A stretch of 12,572 nucleotides of DNA from Ramicandelaber brevisporus (taxonomy: Eukaryota > Kickxellomycota > Ramicandelaberales > Ramicandelaberaceae): positions 1 to 12,572 of the forward strand of contig MU603147.1 of the NCBI GenBank assembly GCA_025201865.1, written 5' to 3'. The translations under genes and the position numbers were made by a program. The notes under the pieces are model-generated. The model did not search any database. It had not been told where the DNA came from and saw nothing but the letters and a program-made list of their open reading frames with translations. Positions 1-8,044 of this stretch are shown here, piece by piece (within the stretch, counting starts at the first letter, position 1; each line of letters opens with the position of its first letter).

Positions 1-246
1 TTGTTTCTTGAGGGAGCACTTTTGTCAACAGAAGAACATGCCTTTAGTCGCCTCGACTTCTTCCGACTAGGCCACCGTAATATGCACACTACGCCATCGT
101 GGCAGTTTGCTGGCATCTGCTCCACCAAGCCAGGATCGCCGGACTTGGCGAAGGTATCCACGGCGCACAAAGGTGGATGTGACCAATCAATGACGCCGTG
201 CTAAATTTCCAGCTGAAGATTGGAGATAGCGAAGACATCATCCTGA
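1..246. other. Window-edge segment, open in both directions, gene content unresolved
   Basis: One + frame is open from the window edge to a stop at 202-204. On the minus strand a frame is open from just after a stop at 201-203 down to the edge, about 66 codons. Neither translation resembles a family I recognise, and neither has a decisive start. A further 49-residue minus-strand ORF begins near 242. This could be the end of a gene lying to the left, or plain promoter DNA. I do not call a CDS. Confidence 0.15.
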
Positions 247-534
247 GTGCTGGCTGACGCACCTATTAATAGCCCTGCCCACAGAACCTTCCCCCTCCCC
301 CTTCAGCGATCGCCAAGCAAAATACAGTGTCCATACGCTGCCTGCTCTGACGTATCGCCCCTACTCTTTCTGTGCAAAGTCTCGAGCGGCACACCCTCTC
401 CTTTTACAGCAGGCTCACAGCACCTCCGCCGCTATCCAGGCTCGCCATTCTGTCAGGTCCGCAGATCCACAAGCAACAAAAAAGAACACAACACAACCCA
501 GCACAACCCAGCACAACCCAGCACAACTGTCAGC
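247..534 (+). promoter_or_regulatory. Upstream region of the GT15 mannosyltransferase gene
   Basis: This stretch lies directly upstream of the mannosyltransferase start at 535. It is C/T-rich around 288-306, as is common in fungal promoters and 5' leaders, and ends with A/C-rich direct repeats just before the ATG. The coding frame stays open through the segment without any conserved protein. I therefore treat it as leader and promoter rather than an N-terminal extension. The CT tract ending in CAG near 306 could also be a 3' splice site of a leader intron, which cannot be settled from sequence alone. Confidence 0.4.
492..521 (+). repeat. Tandem 10-bp repeat just before the GT15 start codon
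   Basis: Three perfect copies of CACAACCCAG run from 492 to 521, followed by a partial fourth copy (CACAACTG). The array ends about 8 bp before the ATG at 535, so it probably lies in the 5' untranslated leader. It gives an unstructured, A/C-rich leader, which usually favours scanning. A regulatory role is not shown. Confidence 0.85.
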
Positions 535-1935
535 ATGGACGGCGCACTGATCGGGTCTAGCGCTGAGCAGCAGCACAAGCGGCAGTCAATTTGGAAGCGC
601 ATTCAGGCGGTCAGGCTGCGGGTGTGGATACTCGGCTTCCTGCTGTTTCTGACGCTCGCAGGTTTGGCGTTCAATCTTGTGGCGCTGCAGCACTGGACCA
701 GATGGCCACGCTGGTCGAAGCAGTCGCCGGCGCCAGAATTCACCGAGCCGCGTCCTGTCGAGGTCATCGAGGCGCAGGACGCCAATGACCCCGTGTTTGA
801 CATCAGTGCCGGCAATGCCAACTGGCCAGACCCGCGCGAGCCTGGTCCTCAGAACAACCACTTTGTCGGCGGCAGGGGTCTCACCAAGCACCTGGCGCCG
901 CACGACCGCTTTGCGTTCAACCAGACCAAGCGGCTGCGCGCGGCGTTCGTGGTGCTGTGCCGCAACAGCGATCTCAACGGCATTCTTTCGTCGATGCGGC
1001 AGTACGAGGACCGCTTCAACCGCAACTTCAACTACCCGTGGGTGTTCCTGAACGACGAGCCATTCACCGACGAGTTCAAGCGCAAGACAAGCGCGGTTGT
1101 GAGCGGCGGCGCCAAGTATGCGCAGATTCCGGCCGAGCACTGGGATGTGCCGAGCTGGATCGACAAGGACAAGATGAATGCGGGCATGAAGAAGATGGAG
1201 GAGGACCACGTCATGTACGGCGGGTCGCTGTCGTACCGCAAGATGTGCCGCTTCAACTCCGGGTTCTTCTACCGGCAGGAGGTGCTGAAGGACTACGACT
1301 ACTACTGGCGCGTGGAGCCGGACGTCAACTTCTTCTGCGACGTCAACTACGACCCGTTCCTGTTTATGCAGACCAACGGAATCAAGTACGGATACACGCT
1401 GGCGGTGAGCGAGTTCATGGCGACGATTCCGACGCTGTGGCCGACGGTCAAGGAGTTCCGCAAAAAGTATCCCGAGCTGCTCTCGCCGTACACGTCGACG
1501 GAGTGGCTCAGCGACGACAACGGCGACACGTACAACAGCTGCCACTTCTGGTCGAACTTTGAGCTCGGCGACCTGCGCTTCTTCCGCGGCGAGGGCTACT
1601 CAAAGTACTTTGAGTATCTCGACGCCACCGGCGGGTTCTTCTACGAGCGGTGGGGCGACGCGCCGGTGCACGCGATTGCCGTGGCCGGGCTGTTCCTCAC
1701 CAAGGAGGAGGTGCACTGGTTCACCGACATGGGCTACGAGCATCCCGGCGCGCAGGTGTGCATCCGCCAGCCCGACAAGTACGCCGGCAGCTGCTCGTGC
1801 AACCGCGCCGACAGCTCGCACTTCCGCGGCCGCTACGGCCAGTGCTCGTCCGAGTTTGGTCCCAAGGTCCCCGCCACCCCTCGCGAGCACCTGCTCAAGA
1901 TCCTCCCTCCCACCGCCGCCTTCCTCAAGCTTTAA
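535..1935 (+). CDS. Golgi alpha-1,2-mannosyltransferase, GT15 (Kre2/Mnt1/Ktr) family
   Basis: The 466-residue product is a predicted type II Golgi membrane enzyme. Family members transfer mannose from GDP-mannose in alpha-1,2 linkage to O-linked chains and N-linked mannan. A short basic cytosolic tail (residues 1-29) is followed by one membrane helix at about 30-51, a stem, and a catalytic domain from about 135 (RAAFVVLCRN). The family's EPDV metal/nucleotide motif is at 261-264 (YYWRVEPDV). The signature YNSCHFWSNFE is at 333-343, with E343 at the place of the proposed nucleophile glutamate. The Cys-rich end matches the family. The ATG at 535 gives the expected tail-plus-anchor layout, whereas the frame upstream to 247 carries no conserved sequence. 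Codons are strongly G/C-ending compared with the next genes. Which paralogue (Kre2, Ktr1, Ktr3 and so on) it represents cannot be decided here. Confidence 0.94.
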   Translation: MDGALIGSSAEQQHKRQSIWKRIQAVRLRVWILGFLLFLTLAGLAFNLVALQHWTRWPRWSKQSPAPEFTEPRPVEVIEAQDANDPVFDISAGNANWPDPREPGPQNNHFVGGRGLTKHLAPHDRFAFNQTKRLRAAFVVLCRNSDLNGILSSMRQYEDRFNRNFNYPWVFLNDEPFTDEFKRKTSAVVSGGAKYAQIPAEHWDVPSWIDKDKMNAGMKKMEEDHVMYGGSLSYRKMCRFNSGFFYRQEVLKDYDYYWRVEPDVNFFCDVNYDPFLFMQTNGIKYGYTLAVSEFMATIPTLWPTVKEFRKKYPELLSPYTSTEWLSDDNGDTYNSCHFWSNFELGDLRFFRGEGYSKYFEYLDATGGFFYERWGDAPVHAIAVAGLFLTKEEVHWFTDMGYEHPGAQVCIRQPDKYAGSCSCNRADSSHFRGRYGQCSSEFGPKVPATPREHLLKILPPTAAFLKL

Positions 1936-2035
1936 TGCGCAAATGTCTCGTATGTTTTCTCTCCATCCTCCCTTTCCGCAGCAAGTTTTTCCTCTCTCGT
2001 CGTGTGACCTTTTCTATATTCACTTTTTTTCCAAC

Positions 2036-2382
2036 ATGACTCGACTAAATCGACTAGCGCTGATGTCTCCAGATGGCACTCGCACTTCTCCAAAGCGGCC
2101 TGCGGACGAGGCTTCACCATCCCTGTTGCTGAGAACGGAAGATCCTGTGCCTCAAACTAGATCGCCGTTGATCCACAAGCGACCGCGCTTGTTGTTTGAT
2201 GTTCCTCCAACTGATCCTGCTCGCTCGCCTGCTGGTGCCAAAGTGCTATCTCATGATTCAGTTACTCTTGCTATTCAGTCTGATGATGACGATATATCAT
2301 CAGGTTCACCTTTAGCGCTATCGTTGCCAACACCTACAGCCTCTTCTCCGGTTGATGCAGTGCATTCTGACATCCCTCCATC

Positions 2383-2417
<35 letters not shown>

Positions 2418-3943
2418 AGAATGAGCATCAGATCCCTCAGCTGCCGGCTATGATTCGTCCCAATGATGCTCTGATCGACTCATCTCCTAGTCCTAGTACA
2501 CGCTCAGTTCACCTTCGCCTTGTTGAGCTTCCGGAGGAGTTTCTAGAGCTGGTTGTTGAGTCGCTGGATGTCTCCAGTCTGCTTGCATTTTGCACATCGT
2601 CACGTTTATTGTGTGTCCTGATCCGGCCGGTTTTGTATCGATCGGTGGATATCAGTCGCGCGCTCGATCTCTCTAATGCATCAACCCTAGTCCTTCAGAG
2701 ACGCGTTGCTCTCATGCAGAAACACACCCGCAAACTGATTATCTCATCGGCACTTCCTACAGCTGGCCAGTCACTCAATGTAATTCTACGGCGGATCAGT
2801 GGAATTCGACCTGAATCGATTCTGTTTGACCTGGCTGCGAGTGATTTGGTTCTTGGTGTTTTGAATGCAGTTGGCAGCCGTGGTCGTCTTGGCATTCGCA
2901 CATTATTCATCCGAACAGCAACACCAGTGGATACCAGTGATCAATGTGGAGAACCATCATCCACTCAAAGCGTAGAGTCTCTTCGAGAAGTTCTGGCAGA
3001 AGTTCCCAATGTGATCAACTTCACCTTTGTGTCTGGCATTCCGATGTCGATTGAGCAGTTGCATTCCTTGTTTGAAGGACTTGACATCTCTCCACGGACA
3101 TTGCGCTTCCCATCTAACCTCGCTTCGCTAACCGCTGCCGATGCATCTGCCCTCGCTTCTATGTGGTCGAGTCGTGCCGACATCGTCTCACTTGGCTCGA
3201 ACGAGCTCGACACCGTCTCTGGCAACTCTCCGGCTCTCGATGTGCTGCTTAGTCTCTGCAAACAGACGAGTCGCCGCCGCGGTCCACTGCGGTCACTTAC
3301 GCTGAACTTGAGCGGTGAGCAGCTTGCAGTCGAGCATGTACAACGCAGTTTGGCGAGAGTTAGCCATTCACTGGAACGACTAGCGACGTATCCCTCCGCT
3401 GGAGTTGTATCGTCGTTTGCCATTGGAACAAGCCAGCCATCTACAGCTCTGGGCTCAGCAATGCTAGTGCGTCTTATTGAGTCTCGCTCCTGGCCAGCTC
3501 TTCACACTCTCGATATACCTGACATTCGCCTCCTCAGCACCTCTGACTTCTTCACAGCCGCCGGGACAGCAATGCCAGCTCTGCAGAATCTACGTGCCCA
3601 GTGCATTCTCTCGGATACTGTTCTGGCCAACGTGGTCTCATCCTTCCCGCGTTTATCCCGGCTGGAGCTATGTCTGAGGCAATGTTCTCTGCGGATGTTT
3701 TATGTTAGCCATGATCGACTAATGTTTGCAAGACACCATGAACGCCTATCCAGTGTATATGTTGAGTTCAGACTTGCGAGTGTACTTACATCTCGCTCAG
3801 AATCTGCCGAATGCAGTCCATCTGCCTTTGCGCTAATGTTTAGCGAGATGCAGCGAGACAGCACAGCGGCCTTACTTAGCGTTATGCCGTTACTCACTGT
3901 AGACTCCATTAGTGTTAACATTGCATTTGAACCCACGGTGTAA
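2036..3943 (+). CDS. F-box-like protein of unknown target
   Basis: The product is 635 residues. The N-terminal 160 residues are Ser/Pro-rich and probably disordered, with basic clusters (KRP near 20, HKRPR near 55) that could be nuclear localisation signals, and an 11-alanine run at 117-127. An F-box-like motif follows at about 165-205: LPEEFLELVVESLDVSSLL, then an FCTSSR segment and PVLYRSVDIS. F-box proteins bind Skp1 and bring substrates to SCF ubiquitin ligases. The remaining roughly 430 residues have regularly spaced leucines, suggesting an LRR-like substrate domain, but no clear repeat consensus. The start at 2036 follows a pyrimidine-rich leader (ttttttttccaac). An in-frame ATG at 1943 would add 31 poorly conserved-looking residues, and the frame also runs back into the GT15 gene as an overlap shadow. 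The gap to the GT15 stop is only 100 bp. The F-box call is moderate and the target is unknown. Confidence 0.72.
2384..2416 (+). repeat. (GCT)11 microsatellite encoding polyalanine
   Basis: Eleven consecutive GCT codons encode alanines 117-127 of the F-box-like protein, in the disordered N-terminal part. The uninterrupted tract is a likely site of length variation between strains. It stays in frame whatever the copy number. Confidence 0.95.
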
Positions 3944-4362
3944 TTACTGTATCTTTCCTTTCCTCTTTATTTTGAAGCAAAGTTGCGCTATTCCCCCACC
4001 TCGTCATGTCTGTTTGAACGTTGATGGGCACTGTAATTTACAAGGCAGAATTAGCTCTTTCTTTCTTTCTTTCTTTCAGAGTGACAGTGAAAGAATGAAA
4101 GAATGAGAGCAGATTATGCCATGGCGATAATGACGCGAGGTGAAGTGTCTGAATTGACTTCTATCCGATTGTGAATGTGATGACAAAGCAAGCTGATGAT
4201 ATGGCGATATATACCTTGACAGGAAGCGGAGTGAGCGGAAGTGGAAGTTCAAACCGTTCCAAACCGCACACACACACTTACTCGCGCAGACACGCAGACA
4301 CACAAGTATTTTTTCACAGCAAGTTCAGAAAAGAAAAGTCCCCGCCTCATCTTTCGTTCACT
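3944..4362 (+). promoter_or_regulatory. Intergenic region between the F-box-like gene and ATM1
   Basis: This 419-bp gap holds the 3' end of the F-box-like transcript and the promoter of ATM1. A T/C-rich stretch at about 3950-3980 follows the stop and may belong to the 3' end signal. A (CTTT)5 tract at 4057-4076 is followed immediately by CAG, which also resembles a 3' splice site. A short CA run lies at about 4267-4277. The ATM1 frame is open from 4171 with ATGs at 4171, 4180 and 4198, but that extension is low-complexity and does not look like a mitochondrial presequence. No other gene is seen. Confidence 0.5.
4057..4076 (+). repeat. (CTTT)5 microsatellite
   Basis: Five perfect CTTT units are followed by CAGAG. 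The tract sits about 290 bp upstream of the ATM1 start. It may be a promoter polypyrimidine tract or a leader-intron acceptor. Function is inferred only from position and base composition. Confidence 0.85.
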
Positions 4363-6885
4363 ATGCTCGGCATGACGTTAAAGTCGGCGTCTATAGCGCT
4401 GCGAGCTAGAGCGCTGGCCTCGCCCGTCTACAGTCATAAGCAGCGTGCGTTTTCAGCTGGCCGTAATCTTGCTGCGAGATCAGCTTCGCCTGACTCTGAC
4501 AGGGGTTCTGTTCCACTTTTATTTGGCAACTCGCGCCATGGAACGCCGTCTTCCAGTGTGCTATTGAGTAGTCCATGGTCACACAGTGCATCGATCCATG
4601 GAGCCAAGCTGCTGCATACTACAAAGTCATCATTTACAGCTGGAGATAAGAAGATTGCCGAAGGAACAGCAGCACCAGCAACAACTACTACAGCAACTAC
4701 TACAGCAACTACTACAGCAACTACAGCGACAGCTGCATCAAAGGCAGGTGTTGAGCCAAAGTCAGTTGCAAAGTCAACATCGCAATCGCAGTCAGAATCA
4801 GATTGGCAAATTATTCGCAAGCTATTGGTTCATGTGTGGCCGCAGAATGATTCAGGTGCCAAAGTTAGAGTGGTGACTGCAATGGGATTATTGATTGCAG
4901 GCAAGATCCTCAATGTCCAAGTGCCAATGATATTTAAGGACATTGTAGATAGACTGGGAGAGTATGGAGTTACAATACCTGACGATGGCAGCCAAACACT
5001 ATATAACATTGCTGGTGCAATGCTGGTTGGATATGGATTAGCTAGAGTTGGTGCAGCTGGATTCTCTGAATTACGAAATGCGGTGTTTGTTAGTGTGGCA
5101 CAAAAGGCAATCCGCAGAGTGGCATTGGGAGTGTTTTCACATCTGCATTCGCTGGATTTAAAGTATCACTTGACTAGACAGACTGGAGGTTTAACTAGAG
5201 CAATGGATAGAGGTACCAAGGGAATATCATTCTTGCTGACGGCTGTGGTGTTCAACATCGTCCCCACTGCGTTTGAAATAAGTATCGTGTGTGGTATATT
5301 GGCATCCAAGTATGGCATGAAGTATGCAGCTGTTACAGCATCAACCATGGCGCTCTACGCTGCATTTACTCTTGGTGTCACTTCGTGGAGAACTAAAATC
5401 AGACAGCAGATGAATAAGGCTGATAACAGAGCAGCGACTGTTGCTGTCGATTCATTGTTGAACTACGAGTCTGTAAAGTATTTTAACAATGAATCATTTG
5501 AAGCCAAGCAGTATGGAGACGCTTTGCGTGATTACGAAAAGGCTGCAATCAAAACTGGAACCAGCTTGGCATTCTTGAATGCTGGCCAGAACTTCATATT
5601 TAGCGCGGCATTAACAGTGATGATGTGGATGGCCAGTGAGAGTGTGCTTGAAGGTACAATGACAGTGGGTGATTTGGTGCTGATCAATGGAATTGTGTTC
5701 CAGCTGTCTCTCCCTCTTAATTTCCTTGGATCGGTTTACAGAGAGATGAGACAGGCTTTAACCGATATGGAGACTCTGTTTAACATGCAGGGAATTAACT
5801 CGCAAGTTAAAGACATTTCAGGTGCCAAGCCACTCTTGCTGCCTGCTCCAAAGACATCGCTTGTGGCTATCCAGGATCAAATCAACAAGGCTGCATCTTC
5901 TGGCACACTCACTTCAAATGAGGCTATTCGTGAAGCAATCTCATCCATCACTCCTGCAGAGACTGCTGCTCAAGTGCCAGTTGTTTCCGAAACAGTCCAG
6001 TATGTCACACCAGGCGAAATCAAATTTGAAAATGTCACATTTGGATACCATGAAGACAGACGCATTCTTGACAATGTCTCATTCACCATTCCTCCAGGTG
6101 CTAAAGTTGCATTTGTTGGTCCATCTGGATGCGGTAAATCAACCATTCTGCGTTTGCTGTTCAGATTCTATGACCCAGACAATGGCAGAATTTTAATCAA
6201 TGGCCAGGACATTAAGACAGTCCAGTTGGATTCGCTAAGACGTGCCATTGGTGTGGTTCCCCAGGATACTCCTCTGTTCAACAACACTGTCTTGTATAAC
6301 ATTGCATATGGCAGACCAGGTGCATCGCGTGAAGAAATTGAGCAAGCCGCTGACATGGCTGGTTTCTCGGATGTCATTAAGCGTCTCCAAAATGGATGGG
6401 AAACAACAGTAGGTGAGCGTGGTTTGATGCTTTCTGGTGGCGAGAAGCAGCGTGCTGCCTTGGCCCGTGCCATCCTCAAGAACCCTCCAATCATGATGTT
6501 TGACGAGGCCACGAGTGCTCTGGACACCCATACCGAGAAGAAGCTTCTTGCTAACATTCGCGGTGTTCTTGGCCGTCCAACTTCAGCAAACAGCAGCAGC
6601 AACAGCAGCAGCAACGATGGTAGTGATGGCGATAGCAGTGTCACTCCACTCTCCCGCCCAAAAACCAGCATCTTCATTGCCCATCGTCTGCGTACCATTG
6701 TTGACGCTGACCTGATCGTTGTGCTGCACTCTGGCCGTGTTGTTGAGATGGGTACTCATTCTCAGCTTCTGCATCCGTCCCCAGCAGACGAGCAGGGTCC
6801 GCTGCCGATTCGTGGCATTTACCGTAACATGTGGTGGTCTCAGGAAATGGCCGAGGATCTCGCGACGCCGACGGCCACCCAATAA
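4363..6885 (+). CDS. ATM1: Mitochondrial ABC half-transporter Atm1 (ABCB7 type)
   Basis: The 840-residue product matches Atm1, the inner-membrane exporter that passes a glutathione-linked sulfur compound from the matrix for cytosolic Fe-S protein assembly. The start at 4363 gives a basic presequence (MLGMTLKSASIALRARALAS). A Thr/Ala tract follows at 107-123. The membrane domain spans about 165-475 and contains the family motifs TRQTGGLTRAMDRGTKGI (271-288) and NYESVKYFNNE (367-377), near the known glutathione site. The nucleotide-binding domain has A-loop Y562, Walker A GPSGCGKST (586-594), Q-loop Q634, signature LSGGEKQR (690-697), Walker B IMMFDE (710-715) and switch H774, so it looks catalytically complete. 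Oddities are a long linker (about 475-551) between the two domains and a Ser/Asn/Asp insert (about 741-760) before the H-loop. One membrane domain plus one ATPase domain means it acts as a homodimer. Codon use shifts from A/T-ending to more C-ending towards the 3' end. Confidence 0.96.
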   Translation: MLGMTLKSASIALRARALASPVYSHKQRAFSAGRNLAARSASPDSDRGSVPLLFGNSRHGTPSSSVLLSSPWSHSASIHGAKLLHTTKSSFTAGDKKIAEGTAAPATTTTATTTATTTATTATAASKAGVEPKSVAKSTSQSQSESDWQIIRKLLVHVWPQNDSGAKVRVVTAMGLLIAGKILNVQVPMIFKDIVDRLGEYGVTIPDDGSQTLYNIAGAMLVGYGLARVGAAGFSELRNAVFVSVAQKAIRRVALGVFSHLHSLDLKYHLTRQTGGLTRAMDRGTKGISFLLTAVVFNIVPTAFEISIVCGILASKYGMKYAAVTASTMALYAAFTLGVTSWRTKIRQQMNKADNRAATVAVDSLLNYESVKYFNNESFEAKQYGDALRDYEKAAIKTGTSLAFLNAGQNFIFSAALTVMMWMASESVLEGTMTVGDLVLINGIVFQLSLPLNFLGSVYREMRQALTDMETLFNMQGINSQVKDISGAKPLLLPAPKTSLVAIQDQINKAASSGTLTSNEAIREAISSITPAETAAQVPVVSETVQYVTPGEIKFENVTFGYHEDRRILDNVSFTIPPGAKVAFVGPSGCGKSTILRLLFRFYDPDNGRILINGQDIKTVQLDSLRRAIGVVPQDTPLFNNTVLYNIAYGRPGASREEIEQAADMAGFSDVIKRLQNGWETTVGERGLMLSGGEKQRAALARAILKNPPIMMFDEATSALDTHTEKKLLANIRGVLGRPTSANSSSNSSSNDGSDGDSSVTPLSRPKTSIFIAHRLRTIVDADLIVVLHSGRVVEMGTHSQLLHPSPADEQGPLPIRGIYRNMWWSQEMAEDLATPTATQ
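4684..4719 (+). repeat. 12-bp tandem repeat encoding Thr-Thr-Thr-Ala
   Basis: Three perfect ACTACTACAGCA units lie inside ATM1, just after the presequence, with further degenerate units on each side. They encode a Thr/Ala-rich spacer between the targeting signal and the membrane domain. The 12-bp period preserves the frame on expansion or loss. Confidence 0.9.
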
Positions 6886-7137
6886 TATCTAAACCTATAC
6901 TAAACCTCTTTGTCAACGAAATGTTTATTTTGTAATATCCGATGACCCGGATCAGAATTCTTGAGATGATTACTAAAGCTGCCATGCAGACGTCGGGGAT
7001 ACAAATAGGATGGAGGGAGAGCCGAAGCAAACACACGGCTGATATCACGCTTCTTTATTCAGCCTTCGACACGAAACAAACACAACCACTCTCACATACA
7101 CTCTCTCTTTCTCTCTCTCGCTCTTCAGATATCCAGA
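6886..7137 (+). promoter_or_regulatory. ATM1 3' end and GST promoter
   Basis: This 252-bp gap starts with an A/T-rich 3' region (including TTTATTTTGTAATA near 6922-6937) that may hold the ATM1 polyadenylation signal. It ends with a C/T-rich tract at 7101-7125 just before the GST start. The tract ends in CAG at 7125-7127, so a leader intron acceptor is possible. No protein or RNA gene is seen here. Confidence 0.45.
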
Positions 7138-7830
7138 ATGACTCCAGCCGGCAAGAGCACTACCAACATCAAGTACGAACTCGTGTACTGGAAGGGTATC
7201 TGTGGCCGTAGCGAGGGCATCCGCGCGCTGTTTGCTATCCTTGGCATCGACTACACCTACACTGGCGTGACCTTTGCCGAATGGCCCGAGTACAAGCCCT
7301 CCACCAAGCGCGGCCAGCTCCCAATGCTTCGCATCCGCGATGCCGCGACCGATGAGCTGCTCGAAGAAATTGGCGAGTCAACCTCCATCGAGCGACTCCT
7401 TGCCAAGCGCTACGGCATCATTAACGTCGACTCTGATGAAGAGCTGGCTGAGATTGAAGCCGCCAGATCCGACATGGAGTACGTTTTGACTCGCTTCTGG
7501 GACTACAATGTTGGTCCAGACGGCTTCGCCAAGACGGAGGTTGCGCTGGGCATGTTCAACAAGGCCGCCACATCCTTTGCCTCTTTCCACGAAAAGCTTT
7601 TGGCCAACAACAGCAACGGAAATGGCCATTACGTCGGTGACAAGATTACAATTGCTGACATTGGTCTGGTCATCATGGTCAAGTTCCTGCGCAAGGCTGG
7701 CAACGGCGATGCGTTTACTGCCGAGAATGCTCCATTGATCAACAAGGTTGTCGAGACTCTCACATCCAGCAATGAGCTCAAGGAGTACTTTGTCGGTCTC
7801 GATGAACGTCTTGCCATTGGCGGCTTCTAA
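7138..7830 (+). CDS. Cytosolic glutathione S-transferase (sigma/alpha-like)
   Basis: The 230-residue product has the two-domain GST fold, which conjugates or transfers glutathione to electrophiles or peroxides. The N-terminal thioredoxin-like domain (about 11-95) begins YELVYWKGICGRSEGIRAL. Y17 occupies the place of the catalytic tyrosine of alpha/mu/pi/sigma classes. The cis-proline is P62 (GQLPML), and the glutathione gamma-glutamyl contact is likely E80-S81 (GES). The helical C-terminal domain (about 105-230) carries the N-capping motif TIAD at 171-174. The length is normal for the family. There is no targeting signal, so the protein is probably cytosolic. It lies on the same strand as ATM1, another glutathione-dependent protein, but has its own pyrimidine-rich leader. 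The start at 7138 follows CCAGA and is the first ATG after that leader. Class assignment and substrate are uncertain. Confidence 0.92.
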   Translation: MTPAGKSTTNIKYELVYWKGICGRSEGIRALFAILGIDYTYTGVTFAEWPEYKPSTKRGQLPMLRIRDAATDELLEEIGESTSIERLLAKRYGIINVDSDEELAEIEAARSDMEYVLTRFWDYNVGPDGFAKTEVALGMFNKAATSFASFHEKLLANNSNGNGHYVGDKITIADIGLVIMVKFLRKAGNGDAFTAENAPLINKVVETLTSSNELKEYFVGLDERLAIGGF

Positions 7831-8044
7831 GTCAGCATTACAAAAATAGGAAGGAGGTTTGATAAGTTCTATTATGTTTATTACTGCTATTATTATACTC
7901 AGTGAAGGTGAAGGTGAAGGTGAAGGTGAGGGGAGGAAACAGAGAGGTACTGATTGAGGACATTAAAGTATAGCTATACGCACTACAAGTATGGTAATAA
8001 GTAAGACGAGAATGTAAAGGGATAACGGATTGCTCGAGGACATT
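7831..8044. terminator. Shared 3' intergenic region between convergent GST and helicase genes
   Basis: The GST (+) and helicase (-) genes point towards each other, with 214 bp between their stop codons, so both transcripts must end here or overlap. A/T-rich runs at 7860-7900 (TATGTTTATTACTGC and following) are candidate 3' end signals for the GST. A/T-rich sequence at about 7965-8020 may serve the helicase. A GTGAAG repeat lies between them. Exact cleavage sites cannot be called. Confidence 0.4.
7902..7931 (+). repeat. (GTGAAG)4 hexanucleotide repeat plus a variant unit
   Basis: Four perfect GTGAAG units (7902-7925) are followed by GTGAGG (7926-7931). They lie in the convergent 3' region about 70 bp after the GST stop and are outside any coding frame. 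The strand bias is purine-rich on +. A role in termination is possible but not shown. Confidence 0.9.

Noticed and set aside
586-1545. 319-codon open frame on the minus strand inside the mannosyltransferase gene
   Set aside because: It is antisense to a clear GT15 domain, and its Arg/Val/His-rich, repetitive composition is what G/C-ending codons give on the opposite strand. No domain is visible.
1559-2035. Upstream extension of the F-box-like frame into the GT15 gene
   Set aside because: The part overlapping GT15 is a Ser/Thr/Ala-rich shadow of that gene. The extension from the ATG at 1943 adds residues without conserved features, and 2036 has the better leader context.
4171-4362. N-terminal extension of ATM1 from ATGs at 4171-4198
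   Set aside because: The extension is low-complexity and acidic-to-neutral at its start. The ATG at 4363 gives a typical basic mitochondrial presequence directly.
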